Assembly: GCF_026626705.1 (NCBI RefSeq)
Contig: NZ_JAPNKC010000001.1
Location: 2,108,001-2,172,000 of the forward strand
Reading direction: 5' to 3'
DNA length: 64,000 nucleotides
From: Pyxidicoccus sp. MSG2
GTDB lineage: Bacteria; Myxococcota; Myxococcia; Myxococcales; Myxococcaceae
Positions 17,691 through 27,516 of this stretch are shown here, piece after piece (positions within the stretch are counted from its first letter, which is position 1; every line of letters starts with the position of its first letter). A program made the translations under genes and the position numbers. Under the pieces are notes generated by a model that was given only the letters and a program-made list of their open reading frames with translations, was not told the DNA's origin and searched no databases.

Positions 17691-18569
17691 ATGCGAAAAC
17701 TTTGCCATCAGCGGAGATTCCTGACGCTTGTCTTCTGTCTATGGGGGTTCATCCCCCTGCACACAGCCCGAGCCGAGGGAGGATTTACAGAGCGCATCGT
17801 TGAAGCCATCCGCTTCTACGAAAACCTCGACTACGAGCTGGCACTCGAGCAACTCCAGCTCGCCAGGAAGGTCGCACGGAGCGCTGAAGACACGGTCACC
17901 GTGGCGCTCTACGAGGGAATCGTCCAGGCAGAGCTGGGCCAATGGGAGGAGTCGCGTGCCGCGTTCCGCGAGGCACTGAGGGGCCGCCCCGAAGCGCGGC
18001 TGCCTCAGCGCGTCTCTCCCAAGCTGAACCGGGAGTTCGAGTCGCAGCGAGCGCTCGTGGAGGAGGAGCTGAAGGCGTCGCGCCAGGAGGCGCCAGCGTT
18101 GGCGAATGTGGCACCCACTCCGGCGGAGGTTGCGCGAACGGATGAAGCACGGCCCACGAAGGAGGCTTCGGGGGCATCCGCGCAGCTGGGGACAGACCTG
18201 CCTGAAGCCGGGCTGGCGAGGGCTCCGTCCGTGACGACGAGCCCGGCGCTGGACGTGGTGTTGCCGGAGCCCTCCACCGCGGATGCACGCTCGAGCCGCG
18301 TGCCCGTGCTGACGTGGGCACTGCTGGGCGTGGGCGTGGCCGCGGGAGGAGCAGGCACCGTCTTCGGACTCAACTCGCGCACTCAACTGGAGGACGCGCG
18401 GAGCTCCATGCTCCGGGGTGAGCTGACCGACAACCACTCGCGCTCACAGCGCAGCGCGCGGACGGCCAATGTCCTCTTCGGTACGGCGGGGTTGGCGGCG
18501 GCAGGAGCGGTGGTGACGTGGCTGCTGGGTGGCAGCGCGGCGGAGCCCATGCAAGGAGTTGCGCAATGA
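17691..18569 (+). CDS. Exported TPR-like protein with C-terminal membrane anchor
   Basis: 292 residues. The N-terminus MRKLCHQRR followed by a hydrophobic stretch and ARAEGG looks like a signal peptide. Residues about 35-105 read as tetratricopeptide-like helices (YENLDYELALEQLQLARK, YEGIVQAELGQWEESRAAFREAL). A Pro/Ala/Thr-rich disordered stretch follows, then two hydrophobic segments near residues 205-225 (VLTWALLGVGVAAGGAGTVF) and 262-280. This layout is common in myxobacterial envelope proteins of unknown function. Its stop overlaps the ATG of the MopE-repeat lipoprotein gene (ATGA), so the two are translationally coupled and probably work together at the cell envelope. The first 70 bases of the gene are unusually AT-rich for this window. 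Confidence 0.75.
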   Translation: MRKLCHQRRFLTLVFCLWGFIPLHTARAEGGFTERIVEAIRFYENLDYELALEQLQLARKVARSAEDTVTVALYEGIVQAELGQWEESRAAFREALRGRPEARLPQRVSPKLNREFESQRALVEEELKASRQEAPALANVAPTPAEVARTDEARPTKEASGASAQLGTDLPEAGLARAPSVTTSPALDVVLPEPSTADARSSRVPVLTWALLGVGVAAGGAGTVFGLNSRTQLEDARSSMLRGELTDNHSRSQRSARTANVLFGTAGLAAAGAVVTWLLGGSAAEPMQGVAQ

Positions 18570-21500
18570 AAGCCTTGATTTCGTGGGGTGCCGCCGCGCT
18601 GATGACGCTCTCGGCGTGTACAGTCCCCAACCTGGAAGACATCGACCCGGGAAGCAGCATTGAGGTGGAGGTCTCATTCGACTTCCGAGCCGGCTGTATC
18701 ACCGTGCTCTCCCGTGACAAGGCAAACCCGGCCAACTCGGAGCGCCAGACGTTTCCCGTGATGGACCGCGACGCGGCGACGCGCCTGGTGAAGGCTTCCG
18801 TGAAGCGAACGGCCTCGTGGGGCCCGGCGTTGGAGATCATCTCCACCGCGCACGAGCACACGTGCGACGGGGCGGAGGTGGCGCGCAATGCCCAGGAGGC
18901 GACCCTGGAGCGGCTGGGCATCCAGACGCTGACGGTCCACCTGAGCGCGGTGGATGCGGACGGTGATGGCTACGTCCCTGCCGCGAATGGAGGCACGGAC
19001 TGCGATGACGGCAACGCCGAGGTGGTCACGCGCAGCTTCTACAAGGACGAGGATGGGGACGGGTACGGAGCGGGGACGGCCGTGCGGGGCTGCGTAGCAG
19101 CCCCCCAATACGTGGAGCAGGGGGGAGACTGTGATGACGCGTCCTCCGCGAGAGCCCCGAACCAGGCAGAGCTCTGTGATGGCGTGGACAACAACTGCGT
19201 CGACGGCATCGACGAGGGGCTGCCTTCGAGAACCTTCTACCTGGACTCCGACCATGACGGAGTGGGAGCAGGGGCAGCCCTGAGCGCCTGTAGCGCACCG
19301 GCGAATCATGTCAGCGACAGCGGGGATTGCGATGACAGCGATGCCGCGCGCAAGCCGGGACTCGCGGAGGTCTGCGACGACAAGGACAACGACTGCGACA
19401 CCGTGGTGGACGAAGGGCTCACGGTGTCCAGCTACTACCGGGACGCGGACGCGGATGGCTACGGCAACCCGGCGGACTCGCGGGAGAAGTGCGACCAGCC
19501 CACTGGATACGTGGCCAGCAATACCGACTGCAATGACACCCTTGCCTCGGTGCACCCGGGCGCCGCCGAGGTGTGCAACGACGTGGACGACAACTGCGTG
19601 GGCGGTGTCGATGAGGGCCTGCCCGTCAGCACCTACTTCCGGGATGCGGACACCGACGGCTATGGAAGCCCGACGGACGCGCGGCAGAAGTGCGACCGGC
19701 CCACTGGATACGTGGCCAGCAACACCGACTGCAATGACACCCTCGCTTCGGTGAATCCGGGCGCCGCCGAGGTGTGCAACGACGTGGACGACAACTGCGG
19801 CGGCGGCACGGACGAGGGCTTCAACAAGACGTGGTACCGGGATGCGGATGCGGACGGCCATGGGGCTGGCGCCGCGGTGACGGCCTGCACCGCACCGGCC
19901 GGACATGTCGCGACCAGCGGGGACTGCAACGACACCGTCGCCGCGGTACACCCGGGCGCCACCGAGATGTGCAACGACGTGGACGACAACTGCGCGGGCG
20001 GTGTCGATGAGGGCCTGCCCGTCAGCACGTACTACCGGGACGCGGATTTGGACGGCCACGGAAACCCAACGGACTCGCGACAGAAGTGCGACCAGCCCGC
20101 CGGGTACGTGGCCAACAGCACCGACTGCAATGACGCGCTCGCATCGGTGCACCCGGGCGCCACCGAGGTGTGCAACGACGTGGACGACAACTGCACGAGC
20201 GGTGTCGATGAGGGTCTTCCCGTCAGCACGTACTACCGGGATGTGGATAAGGACGGCTACGGCAACCCGGCGGACTCGCGGCAGAAGTGCGACCAGCCCA
20301 CCGGATATGTGCCCGACAGCACCGACTGCAATGACAGCCTCGCCTCGGTGCACCCGGGTGCCACCGAAGTGTGCAACGACGTGGACGACAACTGCGTGGG
20401 TGGTGTCGATGAGGGCCTGCCCGTCAGTACGTACTACCGGGATGCGGACTCGGACGGCTACGGCAACCCGGCGGACTCGCGACAGAAGTGCAACCAGCCC
20501 GGCGGGTACGTGCCCAACAACACCGACTGCAATGACGGCCTCGTCTCGGTACACCCGGGCGCCAACGAGGTGTGCAACGACATAGACGACAACTGCGCGG
20601 GCGGTGTCGATGAGTACATCAACAAGACGTGGTACCGCGACGCGGACGCGGATGGCTATGGGACTGGGGCCGCGGTGACCGCCTGCGTTGCACCGGCTGG
20701 CCATGTCGCGGCCAGCGGAGACTGCAACGACAACGCGAGCTCCGTGCGGCCGGGTGCCACCGAGGTGTGCAACGACGTGGACGACAACTGCGCGGGCGGT
20801 GTCGATGAGGGCCTGCCCGTCAGTACGTACTACCGGGACGCGGACTCGGACGGCTACGGGAACCCGGCGAGCTCACTGCAGAAGTGCAACCAGCCCGGTG
20901 GGTACGTGCCCGACAGCACCGACTGCAATGACAGCCTCGTCTCGGTGCACCCGGGCGCCACCGAGGTGTGCAACGACGTGGACGACAACTGCGTGGGCGG
21001 TGTCGATGAGGGCCTGCCCGTCAGCACCTACTACCGGGACGCGGACGCGGACGGCCATGGAAACCCGGCGGACTCACTGCAGAAGTGCAACCAACCCTCC
21101 GGGTACGTGGCCAACAGCACCGACTGCAATGACGTCCTCGCCTCGGTGCACCCGGGTGCCAACGAGGTGTGCAACGACATAGACGACAACTGCGCGGGCG
21201 GTGTCGATGAGTACATCAACAAGACGTGGTACCGCGACGCGGACGCGGATGGCTATGGGACTGGCGCCGCGGTGACCGCCTGCGTTGCACCGGCTGGCCA
21301 TGTCGCGGCCAGCGGAGACTGCAACGACAATGCGAGCTCCGTGCGGCCAGGTGCCACCGAGGTGTGCAACGACGTGGACGACAACTGCGCGGGCGGTGTC
21401 GATGAGGGCCTGTCCCTCAGTACGTACTACCGGGATGCGGACTCGGACGGCTACGGAAACCCGGCAGACTCGCGGCAGAAGTGCAACCAGCCCAGCGGGT

Positions 21501-22831
21501 ACGTGGCCAACAGCACCGACTGCAATGACGCCCTCGCCGCTGTGAATCCAGGCGCCACGGAGGTGTGCAACGACGTGGACGACAACTGCGTGGGCGGTGT
21601 CGATGAGGGCAGCAACAAGAACTGGCACCTGGACTCAGACCAGGACGGCTACGGAGTCGCCGGCAACGTCGTCGTGAGCTGCAGCAAACCCGCCAACCGT
21701 GTAGCCCCGACCGCCACCTTTGATTGCAATGACGCGAACAGCGCCGTGAATCCCGGCGCCGCCGAGCGGTGCAATGACATAGACGACAATTGCGATGGCA
21801 ATGCAGATGAAACCTGGCCAAACAAGGGCAAGGGGTGCCTTTATGGCGGCAACTGCCCTGGCGTTTATGTGTGTCGTTCCGACGGCACCGGCGTGACTTG
21901 CACTCTAGCGATTGAGCCCATCGTGGATACGGACGGAGACGGGGTCAGCACCAGCACCAGCCCTGGTCAGAATGCGCAGTGTTTCGCGGACACTCCTCCG
22001 TCCAGCCTGGCGGCCAGACAGGACGACTGCGATGACTCGGACCCCTACAACAAGCCGGATGGCGTGGAGGTCTGTGACGACCGTGACAACAACTGCGGAG
22101 ACGACGTCGACGAAGGCGACATCTGCGCCGGAGCTGGCTGGAAGGAGCTCACGGACGCGGCGGTGCTCGGGCGCGACTGGTACGCCGTCGCAGTGAATCA
22201 CGGCAACCCCAGCGGCTACCCGGTCTGGCTGGCGGGTGAGCAGGACGCACTCGCCCGGCGTGCCGGCCCCGACGAGCCGTTCGTCAGCTTCGACGGAGAG
22301 TGTGGCGCGGGCGTCCGGTGGACCGCCGCCTGGGTCCGGCCGAGCGACGGCCATGTCTTCCTGGCCGGGAGCAACGGCTTCCTGGCCGAGCACACGGGCG
22401 AGAGCTGCACAGTGACACGGTTCTGGGGTGAGACCAGCGAGGCCATGCGCATCCAGGGCTTCGCGTCAGGAGAGACCACGACGCTCTCCATCACCGCGGG
22501 GCGTGGAATCTTCAGCTGGTCTCCAGGCAGCGCGCCCGTGAAGGTCGGCACGGCCAATCCAGCCCTCCGGGGCGAGCCGTCCCTGCCTGACACGACGGAA
22601 GCGCGCGGCTTCACTCCCACGGCAGTGGCCGCACCTGACCCCTCCTCTGTCTACGTCACGGACTCGGAGGGGGCCATCCTGCGCCATACCGGAAGGGCGG
22701 GCACCGCCACCTCGAGCTGGGTCACCCACTTCCGTGCGAGTGGCGTGCTGCTGGACCTCGACCTGGCCTCGTCCGCCAATGTCTGGGCCGTGGGCCCTGA
22801 CGGGCGCGTCGTCCACTTCCCGGAGCCGTAG
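18566..22831 (+). CDS. Large MopE-type metal-binding-repeat lipoprotein
   Basis: 1421 residues from ATG 18566. A lipobox-like LSAC near residue 17 predicts lipid anchoring. Residues about 130-1180 hold roughly 14-15 copies of a 50-53 residue unit of the putative metal-binding family first noted beside MopE: RDADxDGYG, then a Cys, then GYV, DCND, HPGAxEVCND and VDDNCxGGVDEG. Each unit has four conserved Cys and many Asp in DxDxDG patterns, suggesting calcium binding and disulphide-stabilised rod-like repeats. Residues about 1190-1421 form a different Trp/Gly-rich beta domain that may be a propeller (repeated VFLAGSNGFLAEH and SVYVTDSEGAILRH segments). Adhesion or surface-layer function is inference. 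A strong hairpin follows the stop. Confidence 0.85.
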   Translation: MKALISWGAAALMTLSACTVPNLEDIDPGSSIEVEVSFDFRAGCITVLSRDKANPANSERQTFPVMDRDAATRLVKASVKRTASWGPALEIISTAHEHTCDGAEVARNAQEATLERLGIQTLTVHLSAVDADGDGYVPAANGGTDCDDGNAEVVTRSFYKDEDGDGYGAGTAVRGCVAAPQYVEQGGDCDDASSARAPNQAELCDGVDNNCVDGIDEGLPSRTFYLDSDHDGVGAGAALSACSAPANHVSDSGDCDDSDAARKPGLAEVCDDKDNDCDTVVDEGLTVSSYYRDADADGYGNPADSREKCDQPTGYVASNTDCNDTLASVHPGAAEVCNDVDDNCVGGVDEGLPVSTYFRDADTDGYGSPTDARQKCDRPTGYVASNTDCNDTLASVNPGAAEVCNDVDDNCGGGTDEGFNKTWYRDADADGHGAGAAVTACTAPAGHVATSGDCNDTVAAVHPGATEMCNDVDDNCAGGVDEGLPVSTYYRDADLDGHGNPTDSRQKCDQPAGYVANSTDCNDALASVHPGATEVCNDVDDNCTSGVDEGLPVSTYYRDVDKDGYGNPADSRQKCDQPTGYVPDSTDCNDSLASVHPGATEVCNDVDDNCVGGVDEGLPVSTYYRDADSDGYGNPADSRQKCNQPGGYVPNNTDCNDGLVSVHPGANEVCNDIDDNCAGGVDEYINKTWYRDADADGYGTGAAVTACVAPAGHVAASGDCNDNASSVRPGATEVCNDVDDNCAGGVDEGLPVSTYYRDADSDGYGNPASSLQKCNQPGGYVPDSTDCNDSLVSVHPGATEVCNDVDDNCVGGVDEGLPVSTYYRDADADGHGNPADSLQKCNQPSGYVANSTDCNDVLASVHPGANEVCNDIDDNCAGGVDEYINKTWYRDADADGYGTGAAVTACVAPAGHVAASGDCNDNASSVRPGATEVCNDVDDNCAGGVDEGLSLSTYYRDADSDGYGNPADSRQKCNQPSGYVANSTDCNDALAAVNPGATEVCNDVDDNCVGGVDEGSNKNWHLDSDQDGYGVAGNVVVSCSKPANRVAPTATFDCNDANSAVNPGAAERCNDIDDNCDGNADETWPNKGKGCLYGGNCPGVYVCRSDGTGVTCTLAIEPIVDTDGDGVSTSTSPGQNAQCFADTPPSSLAARQDDCDDSDPYNKPDGVEVCDDRDNNCGDDVDEGDICAGAGWKELTDAAVLGRDWYAVAVNHGNPSGYPVWLAGEQDALARRAGPDEPFVSFDGECGAGVRWTAAWVRPSDGHVFLAGSNGFLAEHTGESCTVTRFWGETSEAMRIQGFASGETTTLSITAGRGIFSWSPGSAPVKVGTANPALRGEPSLPDTTEARGFTPTAVAAPDPSSVYVTDSEGAILRHTGRAGTATSSWVTHFRASGVLLDLDLASSANVWAVGPDGRVVHFPEP
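19428..21640 (+). repeat. Tandem ~150-bp coding repeats with a recent 597-bp internal duplication
   Basis: About a dozen tandem copies of a roughly 150-base unit encode the metal-binding repeats. Several copies are nearly identical at DNA level. The segment around 20574-20870 recurs at 21171-21467 with an offset of exactly 597 bases (199 codons) and only scattered differences, which points to recent unequal exchange that kept the frame. Confidence 0.8.
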
Positions 22832-22839
22832 CGAACTGG

Positions 22840-22868
22840 CTCCCCGGGCCCACCAGGGGCCCGGGGAG
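22840..22868. terminator. Strong bidirectional hairpin
   Basis: A perfect 12-base stem, CTCCCCGGGCCC pairing with GGGCCCGGGGAG, closes over the five-base loop ACCAG. It lies between the ends of two convergent genes, the MopE-repeat lipoprotein and glutathione reductase, so it most likely ends transcription from both sides. There is no T-run. Confidence 0.7.
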
Positions 22869-22915
22869 TCATCCCCGGCGTCACGCCGCGAAGGGCCGGC
22901 AGGACGCCATCGGGC

Positions 22916-24334
22916 TCAGTGCGTCCCCGTCACCCCGGCGTCGTGCCCGCGGTCCGCGGCCAGCGTCACCTCGGGGTCCGGCCGCTTGTCGCGCATGGTG
23001 ACGAACTCCTCGGCCGCGGTGGGGTGGATGCCCACGGTGGCATCGAACTGCGCCTTGGTGGCGCCGCACTTCACCGCCACCGCCAGGCCCTGGATGATTT
23101 CGGGCGCGTCCGCCCCCACCATGTGGCAGCCCAGCACCTTGTTGGAGGTGCGCTCCACCACCAGCTTCATCATCGTCCGCTCGTTGCGTCCGCTGAGCGT
23201 GTGCTTCATCGCCTTGAAGTTGGCGACATACACGTCCACCTGCCCGTGGCGCTCACGCGCCTCCAGTTCCGACAACCCCACGCACGCCACCGGCGGCTGG
23301 CTGAAGACGGCGGACGGCACGTTGGTGTGGTCCATCTTCATCGGGTTGTCGTGGAACAGCGTCTCCGCCAGCGCGCGTCCCTCGGCAATCGCCACCGGGG
23401 TGAGGTTGAGGCGGTCCGTCACATCTCCTACCGCGTAGATGTTCTCCACCGACGTGCGGGACCACTCGTCCACCATGACGGCGCCGCGCGGATCCAACTT
23501 CACGCCCACCTCCTCCAACCCCACCCCGCCCGTGTTGGGCACCCGGCCCGTGGCGTACAGCACCGCGTCCGCCTCCACCGTCTCGCCCGCCTTCGTCAGC
23601 AGGCTCACCCCGCCGTCGGCGCGCTTCTCGATGTCCCGGATGAAGGTGTCCACCAGGAGCTCGATGCCCTTCTTGCGCATCTCCTCCGTAAGCACCGCGC
23701 GCACGTCCCCGTCGAACCCGCCGAGCACCGTGGGGCCGCGGATGATGACCGTCACCTTGGAGCCCAGCCCGTGGAACACCCCCGCCAGCTCCACGCCGAT
23801 GTACCCGCCTCCCACAATCGCCAGCCGCTTCGGCAGCGAGGGGAAGGACAGCGCGTCATCCGAGGTGAGCGCATGCTCGATGCCCGTCACCTCCGGAGGC
23901 AGGTACGGCCGCGAGCCCGTGGCCACGAGGATGCGCTCGGCCGTGTACCGCTTCCCGGCCACCTCCACCGTGTGCGGGTCCACCAGTCGCCCCCGCCCCT
24001 CCACCACCGTCACGCCCGAGTCGCGCAAGAGCCGCGCGTATACGCCGCCCAGCCGCGCCAACTCCTTGTCCTTGGCGTCGCGCAGCCGAGCCCAGTCGAA
24101 CGTGGGCTCCTGCACCGTCCAGCCGTACCCGGCCGCATCCTGGAAGTCCTCGTGGAAGTGGGAGCCGTACACCAGCAGCTTCTTGGGCACGCAGCCCCGG
24201 TGCACGCAGGTGCCGCCCAGATCACGGTCCTCGCACAGCCCCACGCGCGCCCCGTAGGAGCCCGCCCGGCGGCTGGACGCCACGCCTCCAGAGCCTCCGC
24301 CGATGGTGAACAGGTCGAAGTCGTAACGGGCCAT
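22916..24334 (-). CDS. gor: Glutathione-disulfide reductase family flavoprotein
   Basis: 472 residues, normal for glutathione reductase. It holds an N-terminal FAD-binding GGGSGG, the redox-active disulphide in GGTCVHRGCVPKK, a second Rossmann motif GGGYIGVELAG for NADPH, the FAD-contact ATG...NIYAVGD and the C-terminal active-site His in VGIHPTAAEEFVT, which donates to the partner subunit. It reduces glutathione disulphide with NADPH in the cytosol. The HRG before the second Cys is the plant/cyanobacterial-like version of the motif. The ATG at 24334 follows GGAGGAGA. A related disulphide reductase with another thiol as substrate cannot be excluded. A hairpin separates it from the upstream kinase gene, so it is probably transcribed alone. 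Confidence 0.9.
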   Translation of the reverse strand: MARYDFDLFTIGGGSGGVASSRRAGSYGARVGLCEDRDLGGTCVHRGCVPKKLLVYGSHFHEDFQDAAGYGWTVQEPTFDWARLRDAKDKELARLGGVYARLLRDSGVTVVEGRGRLVDPHTVEVAGKRYTAERILVATGSRPYLPPEVTGIEHALTSDDALSFPSLPKRLAIVGGGYIGVELAGVFHGLGSKVTVIIRGPTVLGGFDGDVRAVLTEEMRKKGIELLVDTFIRDIEKRADGGVSLLTKAGETVEADAVLYATGRVPNTGGVGLEEVGVKLDPRGAVMVDEWSRTSVENIYAVGDVTDRLNLTPVAIAEGRALAETLFHDNPMKMDHTNVPSAVFSQPPVACVGLSELEARERHGQVDVYVANFKAMKHTLSGRNERTMMKLVVERTSNKVLGCHMVGADAPEIIQGLAVAVKCGATKAQFDATVGIHPTAAEEFVTMRDKRPDPEVTLAADRGHDAGVTGTH

Positions 24335-24366
24335 GGTCCTCTCTCCTCCAGATGCGCCGCGCGTGT

Positions 24367-24389
24367 CCCCCAGAGATAGCCTCTGGGGG
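24367..24389. terminator. Hairpin downstream of the hybrid kinase gene
   Basis: CCCCCAGAG pairs perfectly with CTCTGGGGG over the loop ATAGC, flanked by a further GCGTG/CACGC pairing. It lies 3' of the hybrid kinase (reading leftward) and just upstream of the glutathione reductase start, so it would end the kinase transcript before that gene's own leader. Confidence 0.6.
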
Positions 24390-24455
24390 GCGCACGCCGC
24401 ACCCGAAGTGTGGGGCCGGGGGGCCCGAAATCCGCGACAGCGGACACTGCGAGCA

Positions 24456-27332
24456 TCAATTCAGGGGCGAGGCGAGCGCCATGATGCGCTCGCGCAACTG
24501 CGCCAGCAGCCGCCGCGTCCCCTCCAGCTCCGCCTTGCAGCGCTCCAGGCGCTCCGCCATGCCCTCCATGCTGGCCGAGTCGGCGCGCAGCTCGATGTCG
24601 CGGCAGTGCGCCTCCAGGGCCGTGGCCCCGAACCAGGCCGCGTTGGACTTGAGCGTGTGGGCCGCCCGGCCCAGGTCGTCCATCCGCCCCCGCCCCAGCG
24701 CGGTGTACGCGTCGTCCAGCAGGGCCGGCATGCTGTGCAGGGCGGTCTCGATGAGCTCGGGCAGGATCTGCCCCGACTGCGCGCCCAGTTCCCGCCACAG
24801 GCGCGCGAGCGCGGAGGGCTCCAGGCCGGGGATGCGCGCGGCCTCCGGCAGCTCGTCCACGTACGAGGGCGCGGGGGCGGCGGGCGTGGGGGCCGGCCGG
24901 CGGGAGGTGACGGCCTCGGAGCGGCGCGGCTGGCAGCGCAGCAGCGACGCGGCCAGCGCCTCCACGCGGATGGGCTTGCCCAGGAAGTCGTCCATGCCCG
25001 CCGCGAAGCACTGGTCCCGGTCCGAGTCCATGGCGTTCGCCGTCATGGCGATGATCCACGGCTGCGCATGGGGCGGCACGTCCGCGCGGATGCGGCGGGT
25101 GGCCTCCAGCCCGTCCATCTCCGGCATCTGCAGGTCCATGAAGACGACGTCGAAGCGCTGCTGCGAGACGGACTTCACCGCCTCCACCCCGTTGAAGGCC
25201 ACCTGCGCGCGGTAGCCCAGCTTCTCCAGCACGAGCAGCGCCAGCTTCTGGTTGGTGGGGTTGTCCTCCACCAGGAGGATGTCCAGCGGCAGCCGGTCTC
25301 CCGGGCGTTCTCCGGGGAACGGCCCCCGGCGCGGCGGGATGCGCTCCACGCGGGCCGCGTGCGCCTGCCGGGCCACGTCGTGGGAGAAGCACGCCATCAG
25401 CGCGTCATGGAGCTGCGAGGCCTTCACCGGGCGGGACAGCACCCCGGAGAACAGCCCCTCGGGGGTGGCGCCCCGGCGGCCGGGCGAGGTGAGAAGCAGG
25501 AGCGGCAGCGCCCGCATGTCGCCCCACTGGCGGATGCGCGCCGCCAGCGCCGGCCCGTCCAGCCCCGGCATCTGGTGGTCGATGAGGGCCACGTCGAAGC
25601 GCGCGCCGGCCTGCAAGCTCGCCAGCGCCTCCGCGCCCGAGGCCGTCTCCACGAAGTCCAGCCCCCAGGACTGGAGCTGCCGGCCCAGAAGCCGCCGGTT
25701 GATGGCGTTGTCGTCGACGATGAGCACGCGCCGCCCCTGCAGGAGGGGCTGCTCCGGGAGCAGGTGCACCGCGGGCTGCTGCGCCGCGGCCCGCGCGCTC
25801 AGGGAGAAGCGGAAGGTGGTGCCGCTGCCGCGCTCACCCTCGTTCTCCACCCAGATGCGGCCACCCATGGCCTCCACCAGCCGCTTGGAGATGGCCAGCC
25901 CCAGCCCCGTGCCCCCGAAGCGCCGGGCCACGGACGCGTCGAGCTGGTTGAAGGGCTGGAAGAGCCCCGCCCGCATCTGCTCGGGGATGCCCGGCCCGGT
26001 GTCCTGCACGGCGAAGGTCAGCTCCCACGGTGCATCCGCCGCCTCGGAGGCCCGCACGGCGTCCACCGCCACCACCGCGCCGCCCCGCTCGGTGAACTTG
26101 AGCGCGTTGCCCACCAGGTTGAGCAGCACCTGGCGCACGCGCGACGCGTCGCCCACCAGCATCTGCGGCACGTGCGGGGCGATGTCGCAGCCCAGGTCCA
26201 GCCCCTTCTCGCTGGCGCGCACCGCCAGCAGGTCCAGCACCGACTCCACGCACTGGCGCAGGTCGAACGGGTGCAGCTCCGTCTCGAAGCGCCCGGCCTC
26301 AATCTTGGAGAAGTCCAGCACGTCGTTGAGCAGCGTGAGCAGCGCCTCGCTGCTCTGGCGGATGGTGGAGACGAAGTCCCGCTGCTCCTCCGACAGCGCG
26401 GTGTCGAGCAGCAGCCCCGTCATGCCGATGATGGCGTTCATCGGCGTGCGGATTTCGTGGCTCATCGTCGCCAGGAAGAGGCTCTTGGCCTGGTTGGCGG
26501 CGTCGGACGCCTGGCGCGCCTTCTGGAGGTCGGTGATGTCGTGGTAGATGGCGATGAAGCCCAGCTGCCGCCCGCCCACGGATACCGGCAGCGCGAGCAA
26601 CTCCACGTCCACCACGCTGCCATCCTTGCGCACCCGCCGGGTGACGGAGTGGACGCGGCCCCGCGCCACCACCTCGCGGCTGGCCCGCTCCGCCTCCGGC
26701 AGCACGGACTGCTCGGTGGCGACGAGCTCGAAGATGTGCCGCCCCAGCGCCTCCTGCGGCGTGTACCCGAAGAGCCGCTCCGCCTCCGGGTTCCACGACA
26801 GCACGCGGAACTGGCGGGTGATGGTGACGATGGCCACCGGGCTGTTGCGCACCACCGCCTCGAAGAACTCCTTCTGCTGGCGGATGGACGCCTCCACCTC
26901 CAGGCGCCCCGTCATGTCCTGGAGCTGCAGCACCCAGCCCCCGCTGGCGCCGTCCGTGAGCGGCAAGGGCAGCGTCAGCACGCGCAGGTAGTACGCGGTG
27001 CCCCCGCCGCCCGGACGCTGGCCGGCCAGCTCCGTCTCCTGCGGGGCTTCCGCGGAGGGGCGCGACTCTGGCGGACGCCACCCCGGGAGGACCTGCGTCA
27101 CCGGGCTGCCCACGAGCCCGGCGCGCGGCCCGAAGAACCGCTCCGCGGCGCGGTTGAGCTCCAGGATGCGCTGCGCGGAGTCGAGCACGAGCACCGCGTC
27201 ACGCGAGTGCTCGAACACGGCGGAATGTGCGCTGGACGCCAGGTCGGACACCCTTCCCCCTACCTCCCAGTGTAGGTCGGCCCATCTGCCCTCCACCTCG
27301 CGGCGGACGGCTTTGTTCGGAGCCCGCATCAT
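24456..27332 (-). CDS. Hybrid sensor histidine kinase (PAS-PAS-HisKA-HATPase-REC-REC-Hpt)
   Basis: About 958 residues from ATG 27332. Domains in order: PAS about 35-140 ([15 protein letters not shown]), PAS about 155-275 ([25 protein letters not shown]), HisKA with phospho-His near 290 in [10 protein letters not shown], HATPase with VGNALKF and [10 protein letters not shown], receiver 1 with Asp near 584 in IDHQMPG, receiver 2 with Asp near 731 in [10 protein letters not shown], and a C-terminal Hpt with AAHTLKSN near 892. It can therefore run the whole His-Asp-His relay inside one chain, like BarA or ArcB, and needs an external output regulator. No membrane segment is visible, so it is a cytosolic sensor. 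A GTG at 27251 with AGGTAGGGGGA before it is a credible alternative start; the frame is open further upstream but without family content. Confidence 0.9.
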   Translation of the reverse strand: MMRAPNKAVRREVEGRWADLHWEVGGRVSDLASSAHSAVFEHSRDAVLVLDSAQRILELNRAAERFFGPRAGLVGSPVTQVLPGWRPPESRPSAEAPQETELAGQRPGGGGTAYYLRVLTLPLPLTDGASGGWVLQLQDMTGRLEVEASIRQQKEFFEAVVRNSPVAIVTITRQFRVLSWNPEAERLFGYTPQEALGRHIFELVATEQSVLPEAERASREVVARGRVHSVTRRVRKDGSVVDVELLALPVSVGGRQLGFIAIYHDITDLQKARQASDAANQAKSLFLATMSHEIRTPMNAIIGMTGLLLDTALSEEQRDFVSTIRQSSEALLTLLNDVLDFSKIEAGRFETELHPFDLRQCVESVLDLLAVRASEKGLDLGCDIAPHVPQMLVGDASRVRQVLLNLVGNALKFTERGGAVVAVDAVRASEAADAPWELTFAVQDTGPGIPEQMRAGLFQPFNQLDASVARRFGGTGLGLAISKRLVEAMGGRIWVENEGERGSGTTFRFSLSARAAAQQPAVHLLPEQPLLQGRRVLIVDDNAINRRLLGRQLQSWGLDFVETASGAEALASLQAGARFDVALIDHQMPGLDGPALAARIRQWGDMRALPLLLLTSPGRRGATPEGLFSGVLSRPVKASQLHDALMACFSHDVARQAHAARVERIPPRRGPFPGERPGDRLPLDILLVEDNPTNQKLALLVLEKLGYRAQVAFNGVEAVKSVSQQRFDVVFMDLQMPEMDGLEATRRIRADVPPHAQPWIIAMTANAMDSDRDQCFAAGMDDFLGKPIRVEALAASLLRCQPRRSEAVTSRRPAPTPAAPAPSYVDELPEAARIPGLEPSALARLWRELGAQSGQILPELIETALHSMPALLDDAYTALGRGRMDDLGRAAHTLKSNAAWFGATALEAHCRDIELRADSASMEGMAERLERCKAELEGTRRLLAQLRERIMALASPLN

Positions 27333-27516
27333 GCCAGACAGGCGAGCGGCGCAGCAGCGGACGACGCTTCCCGGTAAGGAAGCCGGAAAGCCCGGAGGAG
27401 CAGCGAGCAAGGAAGAGACGTCGCCCCGCGTCAGGTGAACCAGGCCCCGCCCACACTCGGGGAGCTTTCCCTGGTGCTCGGGAGTCAACGAAGATGGGCG
27501 GACAGGAGCCTCCCCC

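Noticed and set aside
19428..21640. Regular repeats resembling a CRISPR array
   Set aside because: The repeats are about 150 bases, in frame, without unique spacers, and encode a metal-binding protein repeat.
24333..27275. 980-residue plus-strand open frame over the hybrid kinase
   Set aside because: Shadow of the kinase; no motif and improbable composition.
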